This document shows positions 1 through 9,178 of a DNA stretch of 64,000 nt, in pieces. The stretch comes from Achromobacter spanius (GTDB lineage Bacteria > Pseudomonadota > Gammaproteobacteria > Burkholderiales > Burkholderiaceae_B): positions 682,001 through 746,000 of the forward strand of contig NZ_CP025030.1 in assembly GCF_002812705.1 (NCBI RefSeq), read 5' to 3'. Positions within the stretch are counted from its first letter, which is position 1. Each line of letters opens with the position of its first letter. The notes below the pieces were generated by a model. The model was not told where the DNA came from, made no database searches, and saw only the letters and a program-made list of their open reading frames with translations. A program made the translations under genes and the position numbers.

Positions 1-883
1 GTTGCAGGCCCAGGGCGATCAGACCCAGCAGGCAGGCATAGCCCCAGATCTTGCGCATCAGGCCCCGGCGTTCGCTGCGGTCCTGATCCAGGAACTCGGG
101 CGGCGCGCGGCCGACGTCGGTGGCGCTGGAATAGCGGGTGCGCGCCTCGCCCAGCACGGGCTCGCGGTCGTCGTCCAGGTCGCGGTCGTCGCCGAGGTCG
201 TCGTGGCGGTCACGATCGTCGTCATCATCGGGCGCGTCGCGGTCGTCCCACTTGATGATCGGTTCGTTGTCGCGCGACGCGATGATGGGCTTTTGGTAGC
301 CGGAATCGGTGCGGAAGTTGTCGGTACGGCCGGTATCGACGCGGCCATGCGGCGCTTCACGCACCTCGTCTTCCAGGTCGTGATCGTCGTAGGGCTCGTC
401 TTCCGGCAACGTGTCTTCGGGCTGCACGGGGCGGCGTATCGCATCACGCCCCCGCAGGACCGCCGGCGGGATCGCGGGCGTGGCCACGGGCGAAATCACG
501 GGTTCGGCACGCACGGTTGGCGCAACGGGAGTGAAGGGCGCGACGGGAGCGGGCGGCGGCGCGGCGGGCGCAATGGGCGCGGACCGTGGCGCGGCGGGTT
601 CGTCTTCCCAGGGTGGGGTCTGGCGCGGCTCGGCTGACGGGCGCGCCAGCGTCGGCGCCAGGACCGGCGCGGCAGCGGCGGCGGCAGACGACGCCACGGG
701 CGGCACGGGCGGCACCGGCGGCGCGGATGGCGGCAGCGATCCGGCCTCGGGCAGCAGGCAGGCTCGGCCGTCAAAGACGGTCGAGCAGGCGCCGCAGCGC
801 ACCAGGCCATTGCGAACGCGGAGCTGGTCAGGCACCACCTTGAACGTGGTGCCGCACTGCGGGCAGCGGGTGGTCAGAGCCAT
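1..883 (-). CDS. DUF3426 / MJ0042 zinc-ribbon membrane protein, partial
   Basis: Partial gene running off the left edge; the ATG is at 883, 27 bp downstream of the prmA stop. The N-terminus reads MALTTRCPQCGTTFKVV and has a second CxxC (RCGACSTVF), a four-cysteine MJ0042 zinc ribbon. A long proline/alanine-rich, then Asp/Arg-rich linker follows. At about 1-58 a hydrophobic helix (WGYACLLGLIALGL) begins, as expected for the membrane segment that precedes the C-terminal DUF3426 domain, which lies outside the window. The family is common beside prmA in beta- and gammaproteobacteria and its function is not settled. Domain order is seen directly; family assignment is confident, role unknown. Confidence 0.85.
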   Translation of the reverse strand, partial: MALTTRCPQCGTTFKVVPDQLRVRNGLVRCGACSTVFDGRACLLPEAGSLPPSAPPVPPVPPVASSAAAAAAPVLAPTLARPSAEPRQTPPWEDEPAAPRSAPIAPAAPPPAPVAPFTPVAPTVRAEPVISPVATPAIPPAVLRGRDAIRRPVQPEDTLPEDEPYDDHDLEDEVREAPHGRVDTGRTDNFRTDSGYQKPIIASRDNEPIIKWDDRDAPDDDDDRDRHDDLGDDRDLDDDREPVLGEARTRYSSATDVGRAPPEFLDQDRSERRGLMRKIWGYACLLGLIALGLQ

Positions 884-910
884 GTGATGCAATCCTGCCT
901 ATCTGGCCAC

Positions 911-1837
911 TCAGGCCTTCTGGCCGTGCAGGCATACCCAGCCGTCGCGGGCGCGCCAGACCGACATGGCGAGCCAGGGCGCGTAAGCCGCGGCCACTTC
1001 CTCGGCCTGACGCTCCAGCACGCCGGACAGCACCAGGTGGCCGCCAGCGGCAACGCGGCCCGCCAACATCGGCGCCAACACCTTCAACGGATTGGACAGG
1101 ATGTTGGCAACCACCACCTGGAAGGTGCCGTCGGCCAGCGCATCGGGCAGCATGGCTTGCAGTTCGACGCGGTTGACCTCGGCGTTGTAGGCCGTGCTTT
1201 GCACCGCCTGCGCGTCGATGTCCACGGCCAGCGTCGGACCGGCGCCCAGCTTGCGCGCGGCAATGGCCAGAATGCCCGAGCCGCAGCCGTAGTCCAGCAC
1301 CGTGGCGCCCGTGGGCAATTCGGCTTCCAGCCAGGCCAGGCAAAGATGCGTCGTGGGATGGCTGCCGGTACCGAAGGCCAGGCCCGGGTCCAGTTCGATA
1401 TGGATGGCGCCGTCTTCGGCGGCGGCCGGGTCCAGGCCCGGCACATCGGGATTGTCGCGGTGCCAACTGGGCACGATCCACAGGCGTTCAGCAATGTGGA
1501 TGGGCCCAAACTGCGATTGCGTCAGGCGCACCCAGTCGGCGTCCGGCACGTCGCGCAGCGTCCAGCCGGCAAACAGCGCCGGGTCCAGCTCGCCGGCCGA
1601 GGCGGCCTCTTCCATGATCTGCGTGGGGTCGGCGCCATCGGGCAGCAAGGCAACGACGCGGTTGCGGTCCCAGGCTTGGATGTCGGGCTCGGTGCCGGGT
1701 TCGCCGAACAAGGGGCGTTCGTCATCGGTGCCAAAGTCGGCGTCTTCCACGGATACCGACAGCACGCCCGCTTCCAGCAACGCATCCGACAGGGCTTCGG
1801 CCTGCGCCTCCAGGCAATGGAGCACGAGTTCACGCAT
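911..1837 (-). CDS. prmA: Ribosomal protein L11 methyltransferase PrmA
   Basis: Cytoplasmic SAM-dependent methyltransferase that trimethylates ribosomal protein L11. Encodes 308 residues from the ATG at 1837 ([12 protein letters not shown]), the usual family length; upstream in-frame codons are rejected because the family begins here. The N-terminal half is the L11-recognition domain. The C-terminal half is a class I methyltransferase with [11 protein letters not shown] near residue 150, the SAM glycine loop [11 protein letters not shown] near 180 and ANILSNPL near 237. It lies between accC and the DUF3426 gene, a conserved neighbourhood in this group. A rho-independent-like hairpin separates it from accC, so it may have its own promoter. 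Confidence 0.95.
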   Translation of the reverse strand: MRELVLHCLEAQAEALSDALLEAGVLSVSVEDADFGTDDERPLFGEPGTEPDIQAWDRNRVVALLPDGADPTQIMEEAASAGELDPALFAGWTLRDVPDADWVRLTQSQFGPIHIAERLWIVPSWHRDNPDVPGLDPAAAEDGAIHIELDPGLAFGTGSHPTTHLCLAWLEAELPTGATVLDYGCGSGILAIAARKLGAGPTLAVDIDAQAVQSTAYNAEVNRVELQAMLPDALADGTFQVVVANILSNPLKVLAPMLAGRVAAGGHLVLSGVLERQAEEVAAAYAPWLAMSVWRARDGWVCLHGQKA

Positions 1838-1900
1838 GATTATTCTTCCATCTGGCCATCGGGCCACGGCTCGCGCCGCGGCCCGATAGACCATAAACGT

Positions 1901-1921
1901 AAAAAGGGGCCGTGAGGCCCC
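1901..1921 (-). terminator. Intrinsic terminator downstream of accC
   Basis: Read on the minus strand: GGGGCC, loop TCAC, GGCCCC, then TTTTT. The hairpin occupies 1906-1921 and the T-run 1901-1905. It begins 13 bp after the accC stop and lies before prmA, so accB-accC transcription would end or be attenuated here. Confidence 0.75.
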
Positions 1922-1933
1922 GGGGGTAGTTGG

Positions 1934-3280
1934 TCAGGGGCGCTGAGCCAACTTGTTTTCCAGATAGTGGATGCTGGTGCCGCCTTCGATGAAGCGGGCG
2001 TCTTGCAGCAATTCACGATGCAGCGGGATGTTGGTGGAAATGCCTTCCACCACCATTTCCGACAGCGCAATGCGCATGCGGGCCAAAGCCTGATCGCGCG
2101 TGTCGCCATACGTGATGACCTTGGCGATCATCGAATCGTAGTTGGGCGGCACAAAATAGCTGTTGTAGGCATGCGAGTCGATACGCACGCCAGGACCGCC
2201 CGGCGTGTGCCAGTTGGTGATGCGGCCGGGGCTGGGCACAAAGCGGAAAGGATCTTCCGCGTTGATGCGGCATTCGATCGCATGGCCCTTGAACGTGATG
2301 TCGCGCTGGCGCAGCGTGAACTTTTCGCCCGCGGCGATCAGGATCTGCTGCTGCACGAGGTCAATGCCCGTGATCAGTTCGGTGACCGGGTGTTCGACCT
2401 GGATGCGGGTGTTCATTTCAATGAAATAGAACTCGCCGTTTTCAAACAGGAATTCGAACGTGCCCGCGCCACGGTAGCCCATCTTGCGGCAAGCGTCGGC
2501 GCAACGGTCGCCGATGCGCTCGATGGCGCGGCGGGCGATGCCGGGTGCCGGCGCTTCTTCAATGACTTTCTGGTGGCGGCGCTGCATGGAGCAGTCGCGT
2601 TCGCCCAGCCAGACGGCGTTGCGGCCGCCATCGGCCAGCACCTGGATTTCCACATGGCGAGGGTTCTCAAGGAACTTCTCCATATAGACTTCCGGGTTGT
2701 TGAACGCGGCGCCCGCTTCCGAGCGCGTCATGGTGACGGCGTTCAAGAGCGCGGCCTCGGTGTACACCACGCGCATGCCACGGCCACCGCCGCCGCCTGC
2801 AGCCTTGATGATGACCGGATAACCGACTTCGCGCGCAATGCGGATGATTTCCTGCGGATCTTCGGGCAACGCGCCCTCGGAACCCGGCACCACCGGCACG
2901 CCCGCTTCGATCATGGCGCGCTTGGCGCTGACCTTGTCGCCCATCAGGCGAATGGTGTCGGGACGCGGGCCGATGAAGACGAAGCCACTCTTTTCGACGC
3001 GATCGGCGAAGTCGGCATTTTCGGACAAGAACCCGTAACCCGGGTGGATTGCCTCGGAATCCGTCACTTCGGCGGCCGAAATGATGGCCGGCATGTTCAG
3101 GTAGCTGTCACGCGACGGCGCGGGCCCGATGCACACGGATTCATCGGCCAGGCGCACGTACTTGGCCTCGCGGTCAGCCTCGGAGTGCACGACCACGGTT
3201 TTAATGCCCAGCTCACGGCAAGCGCGCTGAATGCGCAGGGCGATTTCGCCCCGATTGGCGATCAGGATTTTTTCGAACAT
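1934..3280 (-). CDS. accC: Acetyl-CoA carboxylase, biotin carboxylase subunit
   Basis: ATP-grasp enzyme that carboxylates the biotin carried by AccB, the first half-reaction of malonyl-CoA synthesis. Its 448 residues match the family length exactly. The start [17 protein letters not shown] is canonical. Visible motifs are the glycine-rich ATP loop ([11 protein letters not shown], about residues 159-169) and [14 protein letters not shown] with the metal and bicarbonate/biotin-binding Glu, Asn and Arg. It follows accB by 9 bp on the same strand, so the two are co-transcribed. Nothing unusual is visible. Confidence 0.98.
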   Translation of the reverse strand: MFEKILIANRGEIALRIQRACRELGIKTVVVHSEADREAKYVRLADESVCIGPAPSRDSYLNMPAIISAAEVTDSEAIHPGYGFLSENADFADRVEKSGFVFIGPRPDTIRLMGDKVSAKRAMIEAGVPVVPGSEGALPEDPQEIIRIAREVGYPVIIKAAGGGGGRGMRVVYTEAALLNAVTMTRSEAGAAFNNPEVYMEKFLENPRHVEIQVLADGGRNAVWLGERDCSMQRRHQKVIEEAPAPGIARRAIERIGDRCADACRKMGYRGAGTFEFLFENGEFYFIEMNTRIQVEHPVTELITGIDLVQQQILIAAGEKFTLRQRDITFKGHAIECRINAEDPFRFVPSPGRITNWHTPGGPGVRIDSHAYNSYFVPPNYDSMIAKVITYGDTRDQALARMRIALSEMVVEGISTNIPLHRELLQDARFIEGGTSIHYLENKLAQRP

Positions 3281-3289
3281 TTTCAGCTA

Positions 3290-3745
3290 TCAGCCAATGA
3301 CGAACAGGGGTTGACCGTACTCGACGGGCTCACCATTTTCGACCAGGATTTCTTTGATGACGCCGGACTTGTCGGCTTCGATTTCATTGAGCAGCTTCAT
3401 GGCTTCAATGATGCACAGCGGGTCGCCTTCCTTAACGGTGGCGCCCACGTCGATGAACGGGGCGGCGCCCGGGTTCGGCGAACGGTAGAACGTGCCGACC
3501 ATCGGCGCCTTCACGACATGGCCCTGGATGACCGGGGCGGCTTCGGCGGCCGGCGCGGCAGGCGCGGCGGCCTGGGCGACGGGTGCGGCGTGCGCGCCGG
3601 CTTCAGGCTGGTGGTAAGCCACCGGCTGCAAGGTTTGCGAGAACTTGACGATGCGTACCTTGCCTTCGCCTTCGGTGATTTCCAGCTCGGCGATACCCGA
3701 TTCAGCCACCAGGTCGATCAGGGTTTTGAGTTTTCGAAGGTCCAT
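3290..3745 (-). CDS. accB: Acetyl-CoA carboxylase, biotin carboxyl carrier protein
   Basis: Carrier subunit of acetyl-CoA carboxylase, 151 residues. Residues 1-45 form the N-terminal helical and strand region; 50-72 are an alanine/proline-rich flexible linker; 75-151 are the biotinyl domain. The biotinylation motif EAMKLLNEI places the modified lysine at residue 117, about 35 residues from the C-terminus as expected. A thumb-like [14 protein letters not shown] segment precedes it. It is first in the accB-accC pair and follows aroQ after a 90-bp gap, the classical aroQ-accB-accC order. Confidence 0.97.
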   Translation of the reverse strand: MDLRKLKTLIDLVAESGIAELEITEGEGKVRIVKFSQTLQPVAYHQPEAGAHAAPVAQAAAPAAPAAEAAPVIQGHVVKAPMVGTFYRSPNPGAAPFIDVGATVKEGDPLCIIEAMKLLNEIEADKSGVIKEILVENGEPVEYGQPLFVIG

Positions 3746-3835
3746 AGAAGCTGCTTCCCGAGATAGTGTCGGCGGCGTCCCAGCGTGGGGTCCGCGCCGT
3801 GTATAAGATGTAAAAGCCGTGAGTTTGGTGCGAGA

Positions 3836-4270
3836 TCAGTGCCGCACTGCGTAACGCAGAGCCGCCTCGTAGCCGTCCGCGCCCAGGCCGGTGATAAGGC
3901 CTATCGCCAAGTCGGACAGATAAGAGTGATGCCTGAAGGGCTCTCGCTTATACAGATTGGACAAATGTACTTCAATAAATGGGATCGCGACCCCAGCCAG
4001 CGCATCGCGAATCGCGACGCTGGTGTGCGTATAAGCCGCCGCGTTGATGATGATGAAGTCCGTGCCGTCTTGCCGGGCCGCCTGAATGCGGTCGACCAAC
4101 GCACCTTCGTGATTGCCTTGCCAAGCAGTCAGCTTGGCGCCCAATTCCCCTGCAAGCAGCTCCAGGCGCTCATTGATCTGGGGCAGCGTCAAACTGCCGT
4201 AGATATGAGGTTCCCGGGTGCCAAGCAGGTTCAGATTCGGGCCATGCAATACCAGTATGTTTTGCGCCAT
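3836..4270 (-). CDS. aroQ: 3-dehydroquinate dehydratase, type II
   Basis: Cytoplasmic dodecameric enzyme of the shikimate pathway, converting 3-dehydroquinate to 3-dehydroshikimate. At 144 residues it is the normal type II size. Conserved blocks are [10 protein letters not shown] followed by the catalytic Tyr in [20 protein letters not shown] and EVHLSN with the catalytic His, then REPFRHHSY. The start ATG at 4270 ([14 protein letters not shown]) is the standard N-terminus. It is upstream of accB on the same strand, with a 97-bp gap from the tlpA-like gene. A second shikimate gene, aroE, lies at 17.5 kb. Confidence 0.97.
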   Translation of the reverse strand: MAQNILVLHGPNLNLLGTREPHIYGSLTLPQINERLELLAGELGAKLTAWQGNHEGALVDRIQAARQDGTDFIIINAAAYTHTSVAIRDALAGVAIPFIEVHLSNLYKREPFRHHSYLSDLAIGLITGLGADGYEAALRYAVRH

Positions 4271-4367
4271 GCGCTTGCCAATGAGTGGATTGCCAACGGT
4301 GGAATTGCTGGCAAAACAGCCGATAAACCAGCTTTTTACGCCAATTCCTACTATTTGTCCAACAGAC

Positions 4368-4901
4368 TTATGCCTTCAAACCCGACAGGGTTTTGTTCAG
4401 GTCGTCTGGTTGGATTTCGCCCAGTATTTTCCGGTTAATTCCGCCATCAGCATTGAACACGATGGTAAAAGGCAAGCCGCCGCTGGGGTTTCCCAGCTTG
4501 CGCAAGGTGTCGATGGCGCCTGCCCCGATAACCCACAGCGGGTAGGAAACTTGCACTTTCTCGACAAATTTTTGCATGTTGGCGGCGGAATCGACGCCGA
4601 TGCCGACAAAGCGCACATGCGGGTATTTTTTCTGCAATGCATCGAGTTCGGGCATTTCGCGCACGCAGGGCGCGCACCATGTTGCCCAGAAATTGACCAC
4701 CATCGGCTGGCCTTTCCAGTTGGCCAGCGACTGCGTCGCGCCGTTCAGGTCGGGCAACTGCAACTGCATGAGTCCGGCGACGGGGTCGCTGGCGTCGGCC
4801 GGTGCCGAAGACGTGCGGGACTTTTGCCCCAGCAAGGTGTAGGCGCCCGCGACCGTGGCGGCCACTGCCACGCCGGCGGATAGAAGTAGGCGTCGATTCA
4901 T
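4368..4901 (-). CDS. TlpA/ResA-like periplasmic thiol-disulfide oxidoreductase
   Basis: Membrane-anchored or exported thioredoxin-fold protein of 177 residues. It has an N-terminal hydrophobic segment (residues 5-25) after MNRRLL, a short linker, then a TlpA-like domain with [12 protein letters not shown], the CxxC redox centre near residues 76-79. The cis-Pro region is GLPFTIVF near 144. Such proteins reduce cytochrome c haem-binding cysteines or other exported disulfides; the partner cannot be told from sequence. It is divergent from mpl across a 160-bp gap and upstream of aroQ. Confidence 0.88.
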   Translation of the reverse strand: MNRRLLLSAGVAVAATVAGAYTLLGQKSRTSSAPADASDPVAGLMQLQLPDLNGATQSLANWKGQPMVVNFWATWCAPCVREMPELDALQKKYPHVRFVGIGVDSAANMQKFVEKVQVSYPLWVIGAGAIDTLRKLGNPSGGLPFTIVFNADGGINRKILGEIQPDDLNKTLSGLKA

Positions 4902-5030
4902 GGCGCGATCATAACCGCTGCCGCTGTTTTACGCGTTGTTGCGGCGTGGCCAGGTGGGCCGGTGCCCGACGCGGAGCTCCCCGCTCGGCGCGCCCAACCA
5001 GGCGTCCCGGCTCGGTGCCCCACTCTCCGC

Positions 5031-5056
5031 TATATATACAATGCCGGACAGGAGAG
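5031..5056 (+). promoter_or_regulatory. Putative -10 region and ribosome binding site of mpl
   Basis: The run TATATATACAAT (5031-5042) stands out in a GC-rich divergent gap and offers a -10 hexamer (TATATA or TACAAT). No convincing -35 is visible. ACAGGAGAG at 5048-5056 is a strong Shine-Dalgarno 6 bp before the ATG at 5063, which decides that start over longer in-frame readings. Confidence 0.4.
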
Positions 5057-5062
5057 TTTTCA

Positions 5063-6433
5063 ATGCACCTGCACATTCTAGGCATCTGCGGTACGTTCAT
5101 GGGCGGCTTGGCGCTGATTGCGCGGGCCGCCGGCCACAAGGTCACGGGTTGCGATGCGGGCGTGTACCCGCCCATGAGCACCCAGTTATCCGAACAAGGC
5201 ATCGAGCTGATCGAGGGCTTTGGCCCCGAACAGATGGCGCTTGCGCCCGACCTGTACGTGATTGGCAACGTGGTCAGCCGCGGCAACCCGCTGATGGAAG
5301 CCATTCTGGAGTCCGGCGCGCGCTACGTGTCCGGCCCGCAATGGCTGGGCGACAACATCCTCCCGGGCGCGCACGTGCTGGCAGTGGCGGGCACGCATGG
5401 CAAGACCACCACCAGCTCGATGCTGGCCTGGATACTGGAAGCCGCGGGCCTGGCGCCCAACTTCCTGATCGGCGGCGTGGCGGCGGACCTGCACGTGTCG
5501 GCCCGCTACGACCCCGCGCGCCGTCCCTTCGTGATCGAGGCGGACGAATACGACACGGCCTTCTTCGACAAGCGCTCGAAGTTTGTCCATTACCGCCCGC
5601 GCACCGCCATCTTGAACAACCTGGAATACGACCACGCCGACATCTTCCCCGATCTGGCGGCCATCGAAACGCAATTCCACCACCTGGTGCGCACCATCCC
5701 CGCGTCCGGTCGCATCGTGCGCCCCACCCGATGCGACGCGTTGGACCGCGTGATTGCGCGCGGATGCTGGTCTGAAGCCGTCACGTTCGGCCCCGATGGC
5801 GCCTGGCAAGCATCGCCGCCCGATGACGATGGCGCGTTCACCGTGTTGCGCCACGGCGTTGAAGCCGGCACCGTGCGCTGGAACCTGAGCGGCGAACATA
5901 ACCGCATGAACGCCCTGGCCGCGCTGGCCGCCGCCGAACACGCTGGGGTTTCGGCCGCCGACGGCATCGCCGCCCTGACCCGCTTTGCCGGCGTGAAGCG
6001 CCGCATGGAATTGCGCGGCACGGTCAACGGCGTCAAGGTGTTCGACGATTTCGCGCATCACCCCACCGCCATCGCCACCACCCTGGAAGGGCTGCGCCGG
6101 CAGGTCGGATCGGCCCGCATCCTGGCCGTGCTGGAACCGCGCTCCAACACGATGAAGTTGGGCACCATGGCCGCCCGCCTGCCCGATGCCCTGGCCGACG
6201 CCGACCTGGTGTTCTGCTTCGGCGCCCACAACGGCAAGCACGCCCTGGGCTGGAACCCGGCGGACGTCCTGGCGCCGCTGGGAGACCGGGCTTCCAGTTA
6301 CGATGACATCGACGCGCTGGTCGCGGCCGTGATCGCCGCCGCCCGCCCCGGCGATCAGGTGCTGGTCATGAGCAACGGCGGCTTTGGCGGCGTCCACGGC
6401 AAGCTGCTGGATGCGCTGCGCGCACGCGGCTGA
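5063..6433 (+). CDS. mpl: UDP-MurNAc:L-Ala-gamma-D-Glu-meso-DAP ligase Mpl
   Basis: Murein-recycling ligase that attaches the recovered tripeptide to UDP-N-acetylmuramic acid in the cytoplasm. Encodes 456 residues from the ATG at 5063 (MHLHILGICGTFMGGLA), preceded by AGGAGAG. It is a Mur ligase: an N-terminal Rossmann domain with a GxxGTFM nucleotide loop, then the ATP P-loop AVAGTHGKTTTSSM near residue 110, the central domain with EADEYDTAFFD, and a C-terminal domain with FDDFAHHPTAI. Length and these Mpl-type motifs separate it from MurC. The next gene starts 25 bp downstream. Confidence 0.96.
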   Translation: MHLHILGICGTFMGGLALIARAAGHKVTGCDAGVYPPMSTQLSEQGIELIEGFGPEQMALAPDLYVIGNVVSRGNPLMEAILESGARYVSGPQWLGDNILPGAHVLAVAGTHGKTTTSSMLAWILEAAGLAPNFLIGGVAADLHVSARYDPARRPFVIEADEYDTAFFDKRSKFVHYRPRTAILNNLEYDHADIFPDLAAIETQFHHLVRTIPASGRIVRPTRCDALDRVIARGCWSEAVTFGPDGAWQASPPDDDGAFTVLRHGVEAGTVRWNLSGEHNRMNALAALAAAEHAGVSAADGIAALTRFAGVKRRMELRGTVNGVKVFDDFAHHPTAIATTLEGLRRQVGSARILAVLEPRSNTMKLGTMAARLPDALADADLVFCFGAHNGKHALGWNPADVLAPLGDRASSYDDIDALVAAVIAAARPGDQVLVMSNGGFGGVHGKLLDALRARG

Positions 6434-6458
6434 CCCCCCACTCTTGGACGAGCACGAA

Positions 6459-7061
6459 ATGATCCTCTACCTGCACGGTTTTCGTTCCTCGCCAAGCTCC
6501 ACCAAGGCCCGGCAGATGGCCGACGCCATGGCCCAGCGCGGGCTGGCCGCGCTATGGGCCTGCCCGCAGCTTCCCGCCAGCCCCCGGCAAGCCATTGCGC
6601 TGTGCATGGACATTGCCCAGCGCCAATTGCAGGGCGCTGACAGCCCCCGCGCGCTGACCGTGATCGGCTCATCGCTGGGCGGCTTCTACGCCACCTGGCT
6701 GGCCGAGCAACTGGGTTGCAAGGCCGTGCTGTTGAACCCCGCCGTCGAGGCGGCGCGCGACCTGGCCACCCAGGTTGGCGAGCACCACATGTATCATTCC
6801 AACGCGCCGTTCGTCTTTCTGCCCGAATATGTGGACGAATTGGCGGCCATCCACGTCCCTCGCATCACCCAGCCCGACCGGTACTTCCTGCTGGCGGCAA
6901 CTGGCGACGAGGTGCTGGATTGGCGCGAAATGCGCGATCGCTACCTGGGTTGCCAACAGCGTATCGTCGAAGGCAGCGACCACGGTTTGTCCGATTTTGA
7001 ACGTTGGATGCCCGAGGTGCTTGAATTCGCCCTTGGCGGCAAGCAGGTTCGCCCTCAATAA
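6459..7061 (+). CDS. YqiA/YcfP-family alpha/beta-hydrolase (esterase)
   Basis: Small serine esterase of 200 residues in the UPF0227/YqiA family. The start MILYLHGFRSSPSSTKA is canonical; an in-frame ATG upstream would overlap mpl. Catalytic elements are the nucleophile elbow IGSSLGGFYA (about residue 70), an Asp in AATGDEVLDW and a His in EGSDHGLSDFE. In E. coli YqiA acts on short acyl-CoA and pNP esters; the physiological substrate is unknown. It follows mpl by 25 bp and probably shares its transcript. Confidence 0.88.
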   Translation: MILYLHGFRSSPSSTKARQMADAMAQRGLAALWACPQLPASPRQAIALCMDIAQRQLQGADSPRALTVIGSSLGGFYATWLAEQLGCKAVLLNPAVEAARDLATQVGEHHMYHSNAPFVFLPEYVDELAAIHVPRITQPDRYFLLAATGDEVLDWREMRDRYLGCQQRIVEGSDHGLSDFERWMPEVLEFALGGKQVRPQ

Positions 7062-7138
7062 TCAGTACCAGGCATCAACACTCTATCTATATAGCTGCGC
7101 AAGGCGGCGCGTGCGCGTCGCCCAGGAAGATCCCCACC

Positions 7139-9034
7139 ATGTATGTGTTTTACGAAGATGACGGCAGCTTCAAGGCCGGCAACATCCTGTCCGAAACCGA
7201 CGCCAGCCTGCAGGTGGAGTCGGAATCGGGCAAGCGCAGCAAAATCAAGCGCGCCAACACCCTGTTCAATTTCGCGTCGCCCGAACCGGCGGCGCTGATG
7301 AGCCAGGCCGCCGCGGCCGCCGATGAGCTGGACCTGCAATTCCTTTGGGAATGCGCCCCCCAGGAAGAATTCGACACGCCGGCGCTTGCCGCCGACTACT
7401 TCGGCCATGCCCCCACGCCCGTGGAGCACGCCGCGCTGCTGATGCGTCTGCACAGCGCGCCCGCGTACTTCCACCGCCGTGGCAAGGGCCGCTACCGCCC
7501 TGCCCCGCCGGACATCCTGGCCGCCGCGCTGGCCGCACTGGAAAAGAAGCAGCGCCAGGCCGAGCAGCAACAGGAATGGGTCGATGAGATGGCCGCGGGC
7601 CGCTTGCCCGAGCCCATTGCGCAGGTTGCCGAAACTCTGTTGATCCGTCCGGACAAGAATTCGCAGCAATGGAAGGCGCTGGACGCCGCCTGCGCCAAGC
7701 TGGGCAAAAGCCCCGACCGCCTGCTGCTGGAACTGGGCGCGTGGCCGCATGCGCTGGCGCTGCACAAGCGTCGCTTCCTGGCGGTTAACTTCCCGCGCGG
7801 GCTGGAATTCCCCGAGCTGGAACTGCCGCCCATTGACCGCGAACTGCCGCTGTCGGACGCCGAGATCTATTCGGTGGACGACGTCACCACCACCGAGATC
7901 GACGACGCGCTGTCTGTCACCACGCTGCCCGACGGTCGCCTGCGGGTGGGCATACACGTGGCCGCCCCCGGCCTGTCGGTCACCCGCGACAGCGAATTCG
8001 ACAAGCTGGCGCGCGCGCGCCTGTCCACCGTCTACATGCCGGGCGACAAGATCCCGATGCAGCCCGACAACGTCATCAAGGCGTTCTCGCTGGACGCGGG
8101 CCGCGAAGTGCCCGTGCTGTCGCTGTACGTGGTGGCCGACCCTGAAACGGGCGAGATCATCGAATCGGACACGCGCCTGGAGCGCGTGGTGGTGCGCGAA
8201 AACCTGCGCCACAACATGCTGGACGCGCAGGTCACCGAGGCCAGCCTGGCTGACCCGTCGGTCGATATTCCTTACGGCCACTGGCTGCGCCCGCTGTGGA
8301 AGCTGGCCCAGGCGCTGTCGGCGCAACGCGAAAACGTGCGCGGCAAGCCCGAAAACAATTCCCGCGTGGAATACAGCTTCTATCTGGACGGCAACCCCGA
8401 CGATCCGGACACGCCGGTGCGCCTGGTTCCGCGCCAGCGCAACGCGCCGCTGGACCGCATGGTGGCCGAATACATGATCCTGGCCAACAACCTGTGGGGC
8501 GGCCTGCTGCACCAACACGGCGTGCCGGGCATCTACCGTTCGCAACAGGCCGGCCGCGTGCGCATGAGCACGCAGGCGCTGCCGCACGAAGCGATCGGCG
8601 TGCCGCAATATGCATGGAGCACGTCGCCGCTGCGCCGCTATGTGGACCTGGTCAACCAATGGCAGTTGATTGCCGCGGTGGAACACGGCGTGTCGGCGCG
8701 CCTGGTGGCCCCGTTCAAGCCGCGCGACGCGGACCTGTTCGCCATCATCGGCGCCTTCGACGCGCAGTACGCTGCGTGGGCTGAATTCCAAAGCGCCATG
8801 GAGCGCTACTGGTGCCTGCGCTGGCTCAAGCAGCACGGCGTGACCCGCACCGTAGCGCACGTGCTGCGCGACGACCTGGTCCGCTTCGCCAACGCGCCGC
8901 TGGTGACCCGCGTGGGCGGCATGCCAGAACTGGAACGCGGCACCGCCGTCGAAATCGACATCCTCGGCATGGACGAACTCGGCCTGGAGCTAGACTGCCG
9001 CTACGTAGGCGAACTCCCCCCCACTAGCCCGTAG
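7139..9034 (+). CDS. RNase II/RNB-family 3'-5' exoribonuclease
   Basis: Predicted processive 3'-5' exoribonuclease of 631 residues. An N-terminal region (1-230) without a recognised cold-shock motif is followed by the RNB domain (about 245-570). The active-site block reads SVDDVTTTEIDDAL: three of the four Asp found in E. coli RNase II are present and the second aligns with Glu. STSPLRRYVDLVNQ supplies the catalytic-Arg block. It is RNase II-like in size but divergent, so I assign no rnb or rnr symbol. The TAG stop lies inside a 65-bp dispersed repeat, so the last codons may be strain-specific. The start is preceded by CCAGGAAGA. Confidence 0.88.
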   Translation: MYVFYEDDGSFKAGNILSETDASLQVESESGKRSKIKRANTLFNFASPEPAALMSQAAAAADELDLQFLWECAPQEEFDTPALAADYFGHAPTPVEHAALLMRLHSAPAYFHRRGKGRYRPAPPDILAAALAALEKKQRQAEQQQEWVDEMAAGRLPEPIAQVAETLLIRPDKNSQQWKALDAACAKLGKSPDRLLLELGAWPHALALHKRRFLAVNFPRGLEFPELELPPIDRELPLSDAEIYSVDDVTTTEIDDALSVTTLPDGRLRVGIHVAAPGLSVTRDSEFDKLARARLSTVYMPGDKIPMQPDNVIKAFSLDAGREVPVLSLYVVADPETGEIIESDTRLERVVVRENLRHNMLDAQVTEASLADPSVDIPYGHWLRPLWKLAQALSAQRENVRGKPENNSRVEYSFYLDGNPDDPDTPVRLVPRQRNAPLDRMVAEYMILANNLWGGLLHQHGVPGIYRSQQAGRVRMSTQALPHEAIGVPQYAWSTSPLRRYVDLVNQWQLIAAVEHGVSARLVAPFKPRDADLFAIIGAFDAQYAAWAEFQSAMERYWCLRWLKQHGVTRTVAHVLRDDLVRFANAPLVTRVGGMPELERGTAVEIDILGMDELGLELDCRYVGELPPTSP

Positions 9035-9095
9035 GATGGGTGAAGCGCGCAAGGGCCAACACAAGAACGCCACCGCCCAACGCGCGCAACCCATC
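9031..9095 (+). repeat. 65-bp dispersed repeat, single copy
   Basis: Begins GTAGGATGGGTGAAGCGCGC and ends GCGCGCAACCCATC, so GATGGGT and ACCCATC are inverted terminal heptamers around a variable middle. Exactly the same length and ends recur at 22650-22714 and 22729-22793. Bases 9032-9034 are the TAG stop of the RNase gene. It sits between that gene and the response regulator. The rest of the 144-bp gap is A-rich (9125-9178) with no gene. Confidence 0.85.
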
Positions 9096-9178
9096 AAGCA
9101 CCCGTAACCAGCCCAACGCCCCACAAAAGAACCCACACCAAAACAAAAGAACAAAAACAAAAACAACGGAGACAAAAC

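Noticed and set aside
1967..3766. 599-codon plus-strand open frame opposite accC and accB
   Set aside because: It is the antisense shadow of two strongly conserved genes in GC-rich DNA; the translation has no recognisable domain.
7055..8860. 601-codon minus-strand open frame opposite the RNase gene
   Set aside because: Antisense shadow; the His/Gln/Arg-rich translation is typical of complementary high-GC coding sequence.
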